Part shown: positions 15,341 to 24,494 of the stretch, piece by piece
Numbering within the stretch: the first letter of the stretch is position 1
Layout of the letters: every line of letters starts with the position of its first letter
NCBI RefSeq assembly: GCF_000621865.1
Contig: NZ_JHXE01000015.1
Coordinates: 1-64,000 of the forward strand
Direction of reading: 5' to 3'
DNA: 64,000 nt
Origin: Pseudobutyrivibrio sp. MD2005
Lineage (GTDB): Bacteria > Bacillota > Clostridia > Lachnospirales > Lachnospiraceae
Position numbers and translations under genes: made by a program
Notes under the pieces: generated by a model
Told to the model about the DNA's origin: nothing
Seen by the model: the letters and a program-made list of their open reading frames with translations, nothing else
Database searches by the model: none

Positions 15341-15669
15341 CTACTTTACATATTCAGCAATTGCGCGGCTGACAAATTCAGCAGTACCATTTCCACCGGC
15401 TTTATCGATGTTTGACTTGAATTCGCCTTCTGCAGCGTACATCTTACCAAGACCTGCAAGAATTTCATTGGTGCATTCATAGAAGTTTTTTGTGATGTAG
15501 TTTTTGATGTCCTTTACCATAGCTTGAGCTTCGGCAGATTTATAATCAGAATCCTTAAGCTTGCCACAATTCTCAAATAACTTCATGAAATCGCTCCAAA
15601 GCTTTTTCTCATCATCCTTAGAGCGGGAAGCTGACTTCTGCTCATATTCAGAAAACGCTTTGATTAGGC
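15341..15669 (-). pseudogene. truncated TipAS antibiotic-recognition domain
   Basis: The open frame encodes the C-terminal part of a TipAS domain: NFYECTNEILAGLGKMYAAE and NIDKAGGNGTAEFVSRAIAEY are very close to the conserved end of TipA-type MerR regulators. Coding similarity extends upstream of the first ATG (15586) to about 15669 (AFSEYEQKSASRSKDDEKKL), where a stop interrupts it. The MerR helix-turn-helix and most of the linker are missing. It therefore looks like a 5'-truncated relic of a MerR-TipAS regulator; an 81-aa product from the internal ATG is possible but has no clear ribosome site. Confidence 0.75.
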
Positions 15670-15817
15670 AGACAAATCATCTAGAATAAAGATATTGATA
15701 AATCTTGCAGTTTATTGGGAATGGTAATGTTACAATTAAAGCGTTCAGATGATTATTCAGTTATTAAAATCTGTTTTCTGAGTATTCCAAAATAAAATGA
15801 GCGGAGGAAGACTTGTT

Positions 15818-16072
15818 ATGAATTGTCCTAATTGTGGTAAAGAAATGAGACCGGGAATTGTCAAGGCAAAGACTCTACGAGATACTAAAGTTTTTTGGTA
15901 TCCTGAGAATTATAAAGATAAATCGATTATTAATGAGAAACCAGTATCTCTTGATGTACAAGCGGAAGGTTACTATTGTGATGAGTGTATGACTGCGTTT
16001 GCAAGTTTTAAAAAAAGAGAATACGGATTTTTTGACCGTTTATTTTACAAGATATTTGATGAGGAGTATTAG
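15818..16072 (+). CDS. small zinc-finger protein, unknown function
   Basis: An 84-aa protein opening MNCPNCGKEMRPGIV and closing YYCDECMTAFASFKKREYG: two CxxC pairs split by about 45 residues, the pattern of a short family of Firmicute zinc proteins (DUF6487-like by eye). The ATG at 15818 follows GGAGGAAG. A longer frame from 15797 has no ribosome site. It is followed 21 bases later by another small gene. Confidence 0.7.
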   Translation: MNCPNCGKEMRPGIVKAKTLRDTKVFWYPENYKDKSIINEKPVSLDVQAEGYYCDECMTAFASFKKREYGFFDRLFYKIFDEEY

Positions 16073-16093
16073 GGTTAACAATCGGAGGGTGAG

Positions 16094-16360
16094 ATGAAAG
16101 ATTTGAAAGCAGGAGAATTAAAAATGTCAGTATCTGCTGTTTGCAGGAGCGAGCAGGGGGATAAATATGCCTTTGTTACCTTTCAGGATGGAGTTAGATC
16201 AGCGGAAGGAAAAATCCCTGAATGCAAAATTATGAAAAATGATGGATTTGCAGAAATCGAAGTGCAGCAGTTGGAACTATATCTAAAAGAGAATCTTGCT
16301 GATCTAAAAAAGATGGCTGCTTCTATTGATATATTTTCTGCTTTTAAAGGAGATCATTGA
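16094..16360 (+). CDS. hypothetical 88-aa protein
   Basis: Not recognised. The N-terminal two-thirds reads as beta strands (SVSAVCRSEQGDKYAFVTFQ, AEGKIPECKI), ending in a helix (VQQLELYLKENLADLKKMAA). A good ribosome site (GGAGGG) precedes the ATG. It follows the zinc-finger gene and probably forms a two-gene operon with it. Confidence 0.6.
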   Translation: MKDLKAGELKMSVSAVCRSEQGDKYAFVTFQDGVRSAEGKIPECKIMKNDGFAEIEVQQLELYLKENLADLKKMAASIDIFSAFKGDH

Positions 16361-16423
16361 AACAGTGACGAATGAGGAACTGTTTCTAGTGATAACTAAT
16401 ATATAATGCTAAGAATGTAAAGG

Positions 16424-16459
16424 TTTTTGTGGGCTTTTTCCTTAAGTAGCCCACAAAAA
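16424..16459. terminator. hairpin terminator
   Basis: TTTTTGTGGGCT pairs with AGCCCACAAAAA (12 bp). The A-rich left side and T-rich arms suit a two-way terminator, although no clean T run follows. A second small dyad (AAGTCAAAGTATATTGACTT) follows at once. Confidence 0.6.
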
Positions 16460-16537
16460 GTCAAAGTATATTGACTTTCTTAATGGCGCAAAATTTGATA
16501 TTATTAGTGCAAAATTCGATTTTATAGGAGGATAACC

Positions 16538-17515
16538 ATGATAAAGGTAGGTATTTTAGGATATGGAAACTTGGGAAAAGGAGCAGAAGCTGCCGTTTCT
16601 CTTAGCGAGGATATGGAGCTTGTTGCAATCTATACTAGAAGAGACCCTAAGTCAGTTTCAGTAAAAACAAATACACCAGTTAGATCTACAGCAGACTTGG
16701 ATACTGGTAAGGAAGATATAGATGTTCTTATTATTTGCGGAGGTAGCGCTACAGATTTACCAGAGATGACACCAAAGTACGCAGCTCTTTACAACGTAAT
16801 TGATTCATTTGATACACATGCTAGAATTCCAGAGCATTTTGCAAATGTTGAAAAGGCAGCAAAGTCAGCTGGTAAGCTTGGCCTTATTTCTTGTGGCTGG
16901 GATCCAGGAATGTTCTCTCTTAACAGACTTTATGCAACATCTATCTTACCAAAGGGAGAGGCTTACACATTCTGGGGCAAGGGCGTTAGCCAGGGACACT
17001 CAGATGCTATTAGACGCATTGATGGTGTAGTTGATGCTAGACAATACACTATTCCAGTTCCAGAGGCACTTGAGAGAGTTAGAAGTGGAGAGAATCCTAC
17101 TCTTACAACTCGCGAGAAGCATACAAGAGAGTGCTTTGTTGTAGTAGAAGATGGAGCAGATAAGGCCCGTATCGAAAAAGAGATTAAAGAAATGCCAAAC
17201 TATTTTTCTGATTACGATACAACAGTTAACTTTATTTCTGCAGAAGAGCTTAAGAAGAATCATAGCGGCTTGCCACATGGAGGAAGTGTTATTTACACAG
17301 GCGAAACAGGCTTCGATGGCAACAAGCACGTTATCGAGTACAGCTTGAATCTTGATTCTAATCCTGAATTTACAGGAGCTGTTTTAACAGCATATGCTAG
17401 AGCAATTTATCGTCTTAATGCAGAAGGTGCTACAGGAGCAAAGACAGTATTTGATATTGCACCAGCTTACCTTTCGCCAATCTCAGCTGATGAATTACGT
17501 GCACACTTTTTATAA
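16538..17515 (+). CDS. ddh: meso-diaminopimelate D-dehydrogenase
   Basis: A 325-aa NADPH-dependent enzyme that reductively aminates L-tetrahydrodipicolinate to meso-DAP in one step, for lysine and peptidoglycan. The Rossmann start is VGILGYGNLGKGAEAAV; CGGSATDLP, the substrate loop SCGWDPGMFSLNR and GKGVSQGHSDAIRRIDGV are diagnostic of Ddh. Length equals the family norm (about 320-330). It stands as a single gene with AGGAGG upstream and a hairpin before it. Confidence 0.95.
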   Translation: MIKVGILGYGNLGKGAEAAVSLSEDMELVAIYTRRDPKSVSVKTNTPVRSTADLDTGKEDIDVLIICGGSATDLPEMTPKYAALYNVIDSFDTHARIPEHFANVEKAAKSAGKLGLISCGWDPGMFSLNRLYATSILPKGEAYTFWGKGVSQGHSDAIRRIDGVVDARQYTIPVPEALERVRSGENPTLTTREKHTRECFVVVEDGADKARIEKEIKEMPNYFSDYDTTVNFISAEELKKNHSGLPHGGSVIYTGETGFDGNKHVIEYSLNLDSNPEFTGAVLTAYARAIYRLNAEGATGAKTVFDIAPAYLSPISADELRAHFL

Positions 17516-17560
17516 AATTTCTGTTATAATGACAGGGATTTTGTTTAAAGGAGTATAAAA

Positions 17561-18409
17561 ATGAGAATAGCAGTTACATATGATAATGGTCAGGTGTTCC
17601 AGCATTTTGGACATACTGAGCAGTTTAAGATTTATGAAGTAGAGGATGGCAAGGTAGTTTCTTCTGAGGTTATTGGTTCAGATGGACAGGGCCACGGTGC
17701 TTTAGCAGGTCTTCTTAGCAACAAGTCAATCGATGTACTTATCTGTGGTGGCATCGGAGGCGGCGCACAGGCAGCTCTTAGCCAGAACGGAATTGAGCTT
17801 TGTGCTGGCGCATCAGGCGATGTTGATGCTGCAGTTGACGCATACCTTAAGGGTGAGCTTGTTAACTCTGGTGTAAATTGTAATCATCATGGTGAAGGTC
17901 ATACATGTGGAGATCACGAGGAAGGCCATAGCTGTGGCGAGCACTCTGGGTGTGGCGGATGCCACTCTGAGCCTGAATTTGAAGGCAAGAATGTAGGTAA
18001 GACATGTCGCACACACTACAGAGGCACATTCAATGATGGAACACAGTTTGACTCATCATATGACAGAGGCGAGCCACTTGAGTTTGTTTGCGGCGCAGGC
18101 ATGATGATTAAGGGTTTTGATAAAGCTGTTGCAAATATGGAAGTGGGTGATAAGGTAGATATTCACCTTATGCCAGAGGAAGCTTATGGTCAGCGTGATG
18201 AGGATGCAGTCTTTACAATAGAGATTGCACAGCTTCCAGGTTCAGAGGAGCTTGTTGTAGACCAGCAGGTATACTTGCAGGATCCATACGGCAGACCATT
18301 CCCAGTGAAGGTTGTAGCTAAGGATGATACAAATATCACTCTTGATGCAAATCACGAGATGGCCGGAAAAGAACTTAATTTTACAATTGAACTTGTAGAA
18401 GTTAAATAA
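17561..18409 (+). CDS. NifX-like / FKBP-type prolyl isomerase fusion
   Basis: A 282-aa two-domain protein. Residues 1-105 match the dinitrogenase iron-molybdenum cofactor family (RIAVTYDNGQVFQHFGHTEQ; LICGGIGGGAQAAL). Residues about 150-282 are a SlyD-like FKBP isomerase (RGTFNDGTQFDSSYDRGEPL, GFDKAVANMEVGDKV, PEEAYGQR) with an inserted chaperone flap. The two are joined by a His/Cys-rich linker (about 108-140: HHGEGHTCGDHEEGHSCGEH), a probable metal-binding strand like the SlyD tail but placed internally. A metallochaperone or metal-cofactor folding factor is a reasonable inference. It is preceded by AAAGGAG and followed by a terminator. Confidence 0.85.
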   Translation: MRIAVTYDNGQVFQHFGHTEQFKIYEVEDGKVVSSEVIGSDGQGHGALAGLLSNKSIDVLICGGIGGGAQAALSQNGIELCAGASGDVDAAVDAYLKGELVNSGVNCNHHGEGHTCGDHEEGHSCGEHSGCGGCHSEPEFEGKNVGKTCRTHYRGTFNDGTQFDSSYDRGEPLEFVCGAGMMIKGFDKAVANMEVGDKVDIHLMPEEAYGQRDEDAVFTIEIAQLPGSEELVVDQQVYLQDPYGRPFPVKVVAKDDTNITLDANHEMAGKELNFTIELVEVK

Positions 18410-18418
18410 TAGAAATAA

Positions 18419-18446
18419 TGGGAGGCCAAATGGCCTCCCAATTTTT
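18419..18446 (+). terminator. terminator after the NifX-FKBP gene
   Basis: A perfect palindrome TGGGAGGCCA-AA-TGGCCTCCCA followed by ATTTTT. Confidence 0.92.
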
Positions 18447-18575
18447 ATGACTTCTTGCTGACAAAACAATGAAATTGTCAGCAAGAATCCTGCTTTGCAG
18501 GACAAGAAAATAGAAGAATCTATTTTCTTGGTATTTACGATTCCTGTTTTTCTGAGGAAAAACAGGAATCTATGA
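18445..18575. repeat. composite hairpin repeat, copy B
   Basis: Second copy of the element at 14164-14292. It has the same first three stems (CTTGCTGACA/TGTCAGCAAG; TCCTGC/GCAGGA; GAAAATAGA/TCTATTTTC) and a fourth stem GATTCCTGTTTTTC/GAAAAACAGGAATC, where both arms differ from copy A yet still pair. It lies between convergent genes, directly after the terminator at 18419-18446 and before the iron ADH 3' end. Confidence 0.8.
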
Positions 18576-18581
18576 CATAAT

Positions 18582-19799
18582 TTAGAAATCAACCTCAGTG
18601 TCGTAGTAGCAGCACTTAAGAAGCTTTTCCATTTCTTCTTGACTTGGCTGTCTAGGATTAGAACCTGTACAAGCATCAAGGATAGCATTAGCAGCTATAT
18701 CATGAAGTCTCTCAAGGAAAACATCCTCAGGAACAAAGCCCTGCTCGGCAGGAAGTCCATCAGGACCGTAGTGGTTGATGCTATGTGGAATATTAAGATC
18801 ATCATTCATCTTGCGCAAATAATCGATGAGGAGCTTAACCTTTTCATCGTCATTTGAGCCGCCAAGATGCATGTAATCAGCGATGACGCCATAACGCTGT
18901 TTAGCTACAGGATCCTTAGCGTTGAATGCGATGACCTTTGGAAGATACATAGCATTAGCAGCACCGTGGATGATGTGTGCTCCTAAATCAGCAAAAGCAG
19001 CACCTGTTTTGTGTGCCATAGAATGAACGATACCAAGAAGGGCATTAGAAAATGCCATTCCAGCTAAGCACTGTGCATCGTGCATTGCATCTCTTGCTTC
19101 CATATCCTCGTTGTATGATTTAACAAGAGTATTCATAATCATTTCAATTGCGTGGATTGCAAGTGGATCTGTGTATGCGCAATTTGCTGTAGAAACGTAA
19201 GCTTCGATAGCATGTGTCATAGCATCCATACCTGTGTGAGCTACAAGTTTCTTTGGCATTGTATGAGCGAGCTCAGGGTCAACAATTGCCACATCAGGTG
19301 TAATCTCAAAATCAGCGATTGGATATTTGATACCCTTTTGATAATCAGTGATGATTGAAAATGCAGTAACTTCTGTAGCAGTTCCTGAAGTAGAAGATAT
19401 AGCACAGAATTTTGCCTTTGTACGAAGCTTAGGAAGTCCGAAAACTTTGCACATATCTTCGAATGTTGTATCTGGATACTCGTACTTAATCCACATAGCC
19501 TTGGCAGCATCGATAGGTGAACCACCACCGATTGCAACAATCCAGTCAGGCTGGAATTTCTGCATTACCTCGGCACCTTTCATAACTGTCTCTACAGATG
19601 GATCAGGCTCGATACCTTCGAAAAGCTCGATTTCCATACCAGCTTCTTTTAAATAATCCTCAACCTTCTGTAAAAAACCACCCCTTTTCATGGATCCGCC
19701 GCCAGTACAGATGATAGCGCGCTTGCCTTCGAATGATTTTAAAGCCTCAAGTGCGCCCTTTCCATGATAAATGTCTCTGGGCAAAGTAAATCTTGCCAT
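18582..19799 (-). CDS. iron-containing alcohol dehydrogenase
   Basis: A 405-aa group III alcohol dehydrogenase that interconverts alcohols and aldehydes with NAD(P)H. Visible are the nucleotide-binding GGGSPIDAAKAMW, the metal region GMDAMTHAIEAYVS, and the iron-binding histidines in GIVHSMAHKTGAAF and AHIIHGAANAMY. It is slightly longer than the usual 380-390 residues because of an insert (SNDDEKVKLLIDYLRK). In a fermentative anaerobe it would regenerate NAD+; the substrate (butanol, ethanol or propanediol type) cannot be told. GGAGG lies before the minus-strand ATG. No Rex operator was seen in the 260 bases upstream. Confidence 0.92.
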   Translation of the reverse strand: MARFTLPRDIYHGKGALEALKSFEGKRAIICTGGGSMKRGGFLQKVEDYLKEAGMEIELFEGIEPDPSVETVMKGAEVMQKFQPDWIVAIGGGSPIDAAKAMWIKYEYPDTTFEDMCKVFGLPKLRTKAKFCAISSTSGTATEVTAFSIITDYQKGIKYPIADFEITPDVAIVDPELAHTMPKKLVAHTGMDAMTHAIEAYVSTANCAYTDPLAIHAIEMIMNTLVKSYNEDMEARDAMHDAQCLAGMAFSNALLGIVHSMAHKTGAAFADLGAHIIHGAANAMYLPKVIAFNAKDPVAKQRYGVIADYMHLGGSNDDEKVKLLIDYLRKMNDDLNIPHSINHYGPDGLPAEQGFVPEDVFLERLHDIAANAILDACTGSNPRQPSQEEMEKLLKCCYYDTEVDF

Positions 19800-20061
19800 A
19801 GTAAAATACCTCCCTTTTATTTTATGAAGATATTATACCTGATATTGGTTGTAAGTACCATGATTTATAACACTTTATAAAAATACGATTCTTATGATTT
19901 TTTCCAGAAGCAGTTTGTAGAAGGAATTGCTACCTCTGGTGGTAAGTTGTAAGGTTAATCATTTTTGTAGGCGTTTCCCCAGTCCTCCATGGATTTCATA
20001 CAGATTGCAAAAGCACTAGGCTATGCTATACTTATAAAAAATCGATACAAAGGGGTATAGC

Positions 20062-20412
20062 ATGAGAGTATTCATATATAATCTTACTTTCAATAAAATG
20101 GCAGCACTTACAAGAGCCTGTCGTGCTATTGGAGCTGATATTGTAAATATTTCTAGTGATGACATTCATAAGTCTATAGAGCATCTAATTGATAATAGCA
20201 AATCTGCAAAAGCAGGTATGGATTGCGATGAAAATATATCGGAGCTTTTGATTTTTGATGGGTTTAATAGCGAAAATTTAGATGATTTTTTAGATGTCTA
20301 CAAAGGAACCCAGGCACCATCGATAGTTTTCAAGGCTATGGTAACGCCAGTTAATCTAAAGTGGTCTCCAGCATACTTATATTCTCATTTAAAAAGTGAG
20401 ATTAGAAATTGA
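20062..20412 (+). CDS. DUF3783 protein
   Basis: A 116-aa protein of the DUF3783 family, known mainly from Clostridia and of unknown function. The characteristic pattern is a ferredoxin-like fold that ends FDGFNSENLDDFLDVY and FKAMVTPVNLKWSPAYLYSHL. It is preceded by AAAGGGG and lies 33 bases before a HAD phosphatase, probably in one transcript. Confidence 0.8.
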   Translation: MRVFIYNLTFNKMAALTRACRAIGADIVNISSDDIHKSIEHLIDNSKSAKAGMDCDENISELLIFDGFNSENLDDFLDVYKGTQAPSIVFKAMVTPVNLKWSPAYLYSHLKSEIRN

Positions 20413-20445
20413 CGTATCTATGCGCAGTTTGATAATATATGCCCT

Positions 20446-21255
20446 ATGAAATACAAAGCAATAGCATTAGATTTAGATGGAACTCTTTTAAATAGTAAAA
20501 AAGAGGTTAGTAGTAAAAACAAAGAGATAATAAAGAAAGCTGCGAAGGCAGGCGTAAAGATTATTCTTGCATCGGGGCGTCCGGTTCCTGGAATTGTCAA
20601 GATAGCGAAGCAGCTTCATTTGGAAGAGGTGGGCGGATACATCCTTTCATATAATGGTGGCATGATTATCGACTGCAAGACAAAAGAAGTGGTCCGCAGG
20701 GAGACTCTCCCAATAGAATACTTTGCAGATATTGTGCGTTGCGCTAATAAATTTGGTGTTGCATCTCTAACATACGATTCAGAGGGGATTATCACCAACG
20801 ATGAGAACGATAAGTATGTGCAAATCGAATCCAGAATCAATAACATTCCTGTAAGACAGGTGTTCCATTTGGATGAAGAGGCACAGTTAGACCCACCTGT
20901 TAAATTCTTATGTACTGGAGAGCACAAGGTGCTTAAGCAGGTGCAGGACAAGCTTAATGAAAAGCTGAACGGAGCTGTAACTATATTTTTCTCAGAGCCA
21001 TATTTCCTTGAGATAATGCCACAGGGGATTGAAAAGGCGTCATCTCTAGAAATATTGTTAAACAAGCTTGGAATAGACAAAAAGTATTTGATAGCCTGCG
21101 GTGATGGATACAATGATATTCCAATGATGCAATACGCAGGACTTTCGGTGGCCATGGCTAATGCTCAGGAAGAGACAAAAGAGTGGGCAGATTATATTGC
21201 GCCATCTAATGATGAAGACGGTGTAGCAGCCGCAATAGAAAAGTTTATATTTTAG
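20446..21255 (+). CDS. Cof-type HAD-IIB phosphatase
   Basis: A 269-aa sugar- or nucleotide-phosphate phosphatase. HAD motifs: I DLDGTLLNSKKEVS with the nucleophile Asp, II LASGRPVPG, III the Lys in the middle region, and IV CGDGYNDIPMMQYAG. The type IIB cap lies between II and III (about residues 80-195). This family acts on many phosphorylated sugars and on flavin or pyridoxal phosphates; the substrate is not predictable. It lacks a strong ribosome site and may be translated after the DUF3783 gene. Confidence 0.92.
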   Translation: MKYKAIALDLDGTLLNSKKEVSSKNKEIIKKAAKAGVKIILASGRPVPGIVKIAKQLHLEEVGGYILSYNGGMIIDCKTKEVVRRETLPIEYFADIVRCANKFGVASLTYDSEGIITNDENDKYVQIESRINNIPVRQVFHLDEEAQLDPPVKFLCTGEHKVLKQVQDKLNEKLNGAVTIFFSEPYFLEIMPQGIEKASSLEILLNKLGIDKKYLIACGDGYNDIPMMQYAGLSVAMANAQEETKEWADYIAPSNDEDGVAAAIEKFIF

Positions 21256-21261
21256 GTAATT

Positions 21262-21297
21262 AAAGCCTCATCTGTGGAAAAACAGATGAGGCTTTTT
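21262..21297 (+). terminator. terminator after the HAD gene
   Basis: AAAGCCTCATCTGT pairs with ACAGATGAGGCTTT around GGAAAA, followed by a T run. Confidence 0.95.
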
Positions 21298-21420
21298 TAC
21301 ACTAGCCACACTGCCTACATTAAATCTTCGCAATTTTGTTGTATTATTTTTAAAGTAGGGGTACAAAGCTGAGTATTTGGGGTAATGAAGACCTTTACCA
21401 AATAATAGGAGGAGAAGACT

Positions 21421-21969
21421 ATGGGATCTTTTTTTGATAATAATAGTGTGCTTAATAGAGATAAAATCTACGATGTACCTGCGGGGATAGTGGTTCTACA
21501 AGAAGGTGAAAAGAATCTTGATATGTATAAAATTATTTCAGGCCATGTGGAGATGTATACAGGATATGGCACTGAAAATGAAGTTTTGATAGGTTTGCTT
21601 GGGCCAGAAGCTTGCTTTGGAGAGTTTGGTATTCTTACAGGTGCGCCTGCTATTTATACAATTGTTACGTATTCTGAAACTAAGCTGCTTCGAGTAACAG
21701 AGGAGACTATGAACGATTTCATAGAAAAGTATCAGGATGACGTTTTAAAGATAATGAAAAATATGGCTAATAATATGATGAAAATGCAATACCAGTTGAC
21801 TCAATTTAGCCAGGAACTCATGGAAATGCAGTCAGAGGATTCATCTAAAGCAAAAGAGAAAGTGTTTTTAACTACCGAGGAAGTGAAGAAGGAAGTTATA
21901 AAGGGGTATGCTACAGGCTATGGTAATGTAGGATTTAATAAGGCTAAGATGAGATTTAGAAAACGATGA
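21421..21969 (+). CDS. cyclic-nucleotide-binding-domain protein without HTH
   Basis: A 182-aa protein. Residues 15-100 form a Crp-type cNMP-binding beta roll (VVLQEGEKNLDMYKIISGHV, CFGEFGILTGAPAIYTIVT) including the phosphate-binding-cassette position. The rest is helical (MANNMMKMQYQLTQFSQELM) with a basic tail, and the Crp helix-turn-helix is absent. It may be a ligand sensor that works through protein contacts. It sits just before a chemoreceptor gene. Ribosome site AGGAGGAG is strong. Confidence 0.82.
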   Translation: MGSFFDNNSVLNRDKIYDVPAGIVVLQEGEKNLDMYKIISGHVEMYTGYGTENEVLIGLLGPEACFGEFGILTGAPAIYTIVTYSETKLLRVTEETMNDFIEKYQDDVLKIMKNMANNMMKMQYQLTQFSQELMEMQSEDSSKAKEKVFLTTEEVKKEVIKGYATGYGNVGFNKAKMRFRKR

Positions 21970-22075
21970 ATTATCTGTGAAATTATAAAAATATCTGACA
22001 ACATGTGATAAATTAAAGTCAGTAATTAAAACGTGGGGTTTTATATAATACAACTTTGTAGGAGGAGATTTACTT

Positions 22076-23878
22076 ATGGAGGGTAAAAAAAGAGGTAGTT
22101 TGAAGACTGTATTGATTGCCGTTATTGTTGGCGCTGTAATTATTACTGCCGGAGTAATATCACTTTTTACAATCATAAATACGGTTTCTACTAATAATTC
22201 TCAGACAGCTGCCTATAAGGAACGTCTGCTTGATGACGTTAAAGCTCAGCTTAAGTATGAGACTGAAGAAGCTATGAGTATTTGCGAATTTATGAACGCA
22301 AAATATAAGGCTGGCGAAATGTCTCTTGCTGAGGCACAGAAACAGTCTGCAGATATCATCAGAGAATTAAGATACAATGATGGCAATGGTTACTTCTGGG
22401 TTGATACATCAGAGGGTGTTAATGTTGTTCTTTTAGGACGTGACACAGAAGGTCAGTCTAGATGGGATTTAACAGATTCCTCTGGTAATAAGTTCATTCA
22501 GCAGATGATTGAAAATGGTATGCAGGATGGCGGTGGATATACACAGCTTATGTTTGCAAAGCCAAATGAAACTGAAGAACTTCCAAAGATTAACTATACT
22601 GCATACTACGAGCCATTTGATTGGGTAATGGGTACAGGTGTATGGATTGATGATTTGGATGCCCTTGAAGCTGAATATCGTGCAACCGCTCAAGCTTCCT
22701 TAATGAAGAGTATTGTTGCAACTGTAATCATCCTTGTTGTACTTATTATTGTAGGATTTATCATCGCCTTCTACTTTGGAAATAAGATTACTGCTCCAAT
22801 CGTACTTTCTGCTAAACAGATGATTCGCATGTCTAATAGTGATTTTACAGAAAATCCGGAAATGGAAGATGTGCGTAAACTTAAGAAGCACAATAACGAA
22901 ATTGGTTCTATTTCAGAAGCCCTTGATGCTATGCATGAAAATATTAGAAGCCTTATGATTCAGATTTCAGATACAACATCATCTGTAGCATCTGCATCAG
23001 AAGAGTTATCAGCATCAGCTTCACAGTCTGCTGAGGCTAGTGAGATGGTAGCAACATCTTGTACAAATGTAGCTCAGTCTTCATCTGGACAGATTAACGC
23101 TGTATCAGCAGCTACAAATGAAACTGATGCGTTTGTTACAAATATGCAGGAATTCAAAGAAGCTATTAGTCGTTCATCAGAAATGATTAAAGCTACAAAT
23201 GAAGCAGCTATCAACGGAGCTGCAGATATGACTAATGCAACTGAGATGATGAATACAATCAGAGAATCAGTTGAGAACACAGCAAATGTTGTAGAGGACT
23301 TAGGAGAGAGCCTAAAGAGTATCGATCAATTTGTTGTAACTGTTGCAGAAATCGCAAGTCAGACCAATTTGCTTTCACTTAATGCTTCGATTGAGGCTGC
23401 GCGTGCCGGTGAAATGGGTAAAGGATTCGCAGTTGTTGCCAGTGAGATTTCAAAGCTTGCTGACGAATCAAATCAGGCTGCACAGAAGATTAACGAGCTT
23501 ATTGCTGGTATCATGAAGAATTCTCAGGAAGCAGTTGCTGCTATGAGACAGGGTGCAGATGAGGTTGTTAATGGTTCTGAGCTTGTAAATGAGGCTGGTG
23601 GAACATTCAATAACATTGTGACAATGGTTAACTCTATTTCAGAGGAATCAAATACAATGAGTTCTATCGTAGAGCAGTTATCAGGCGGAACCGATACAAT
23701 TGCTAAGAATATCCATGATATTGAAGAGATGAGTATTGCGGTTGCCGATGAAACCTCAAATGTTTCAGCTGCTTCACAGGAGCAGACAGCATCATCTTAT
23801 GAGGTTGCACAGGCATCTGATAGACTTGCAGGAAATGCACAGGAGCTTCAGGATTTTGTATCTCGCTTTGCATTATAG
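22076..23878 (+). CDS. methyl-accepting chemotaxis protein with Cache sensor
   Basis: A 600-aa membrane chemoreceptor. TM1 is about residues 11-34. An extracellular single Cache domain (about 45-205) contains the conserved [13 protein letters not shown] and [16 protein letters not shown]2 (about 213-237) leads into a short HAMP. The cytoplasmic signalling hairpin tip reads [20 protein letters not shown]. No CheR-docking pentapeptide is present at the C-terminus (ends FVSRFAL). Ligands of this Cache type are often small carboxylates. AGGAGG precedes the ATG. Confidence 0.95.
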   Translation: MEGKKRGSLKTVLIAVIVGAVIITAGVISLFTIINTVSTNNSQTAAYKERLLDDVKAQLKYETEEAMSICEFMNAKYKAGEMSLAEAQKQSADIIRELRYNDGNGYFWVDTSEGVNVVLLGRDTEGQSRWDLTDSSGNKFIQQMIENGMQDGGGYTQLMFAKPNETEELPKINYTAYYEPFDWVMGTGVWIDDLDALEAEYRATAQASLMKSIVATVIILVVLIIVGFIIAFYFGNKITAPIVLSAKQMIRMSNSDFTENPEMEDVRKLKKHNNEIGSISEALDAMHENIRSLMIQISDTTSSVASASEELSASASQSAEASEMVATSCTNVAQSSSGQINAVSAATNETDAFVTNMQEFKEAISRSSEMIKATNEAAINGAADMTNATEMMNTIRESVENTANVVEDLGESLKSIDQFVVTVAEIASQTNLLSLNASIEAARAGEMGKGFAVVASEISKLADESNQAAQKINELIAGIMKNSQEAVAAMRQGADEVVNGSELVNEAGGTFNNIVTMVNSISEESNTMSSIVEQLSGGTDTIAKNIHDIEEMSIAVADETSNVSAASQEQTASSYEVAQASDRLAGNAQELQDFVSRFAL

Positions 23879-23894
23879 TTATGAATTATTTAAA

Positions 23895-23930
23895 GGGCTC
23901 GCCTCATAAAAAGGCGGGTCCTTGTCTTAC
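23895..23930 (+). terminator. probable terminator after the chemoreceptor
   Basis: GGGCTCGCC pairs with GGCGGGTCC using two G-T pairs; the T tract (CTTGTCTT) is broken. Confidence 0.65.
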
Positions 23931-24044
23931 TAGATTTAGTATATTATTCTATATAACTATACAAAACATAGTAAAACGTGGTAAAATTGACTTGTAATTA
24001 TAATTATGTAATTAGACTAGAATATATTCACAGGAGGCTGTTAT

Positions 24045-24473
24045 ATGCAGGGGGAATATAAAGGTAATCTAATTTTTCGTGAAAGATATGTAGCGTTAAA
24101 TGAAGAAGCTATCAAAGATGAAATTAATCGCCTTCAAAAAGAACTCTATGGCATGCAAGAAATCCTTGAATTTGTCAGCAAGGATAACAACACGCTTAAG
24201 CATCAGGTGATAGACGGACAGGAGAATAATGAGCGTTTGATGAAGGAGCTTAGTAATAAGGTCCAAAAATTGCAGGACTCCCTTGACTACAGCACCCCAT
24301 TAAAGGCACAGGTGGCTGACGCAACTGCTGACTTCAAAACAAAAATGGAGGAGGTATACATCTCTACCTCTAAAAAGAGCGGTCGCTCAACCAAAGTCCT
24401 TATTATTATATCGATAGTAAACACCTTATTATTGCTTGGCTTGATTGGATTAATAGGATACTCAATTCTTTAA
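24045..24473 (+). CDS. coiled-coil membrane-anchored hypothetical protein
   Basis: A 142-aa protein of unknown function. The body (about 18-100) is coiled coil (IKDEINRLQKELYGMQEILE; NERLMKELSNKVQKLQDSLD). A single TM helix closes the protein (VLIIISIVNTLLLLGLIGLI), so it is tail-anchored with the coil in the cytoplasm. It is followed by another membrane-linked unknown, suggesting a two-gene unit. AGGAGG precedes the ATG. Confidence 0.75.
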   Translation: MQGEYKGNLIFRERYVALNEEAIKDEINRLQKELYGMQEILEFVSKDNNTLKHQVIDGQENNERLMKELSNKVQKLQDSLDYSTPLKAQVADATADFKTKMEEVYISTSKKSGRSTKVLIIISIVNTLLLLGLIGLIGYSIL

Positions 24474-24494
24474 AGATAGTTTGAGGTGATATGG

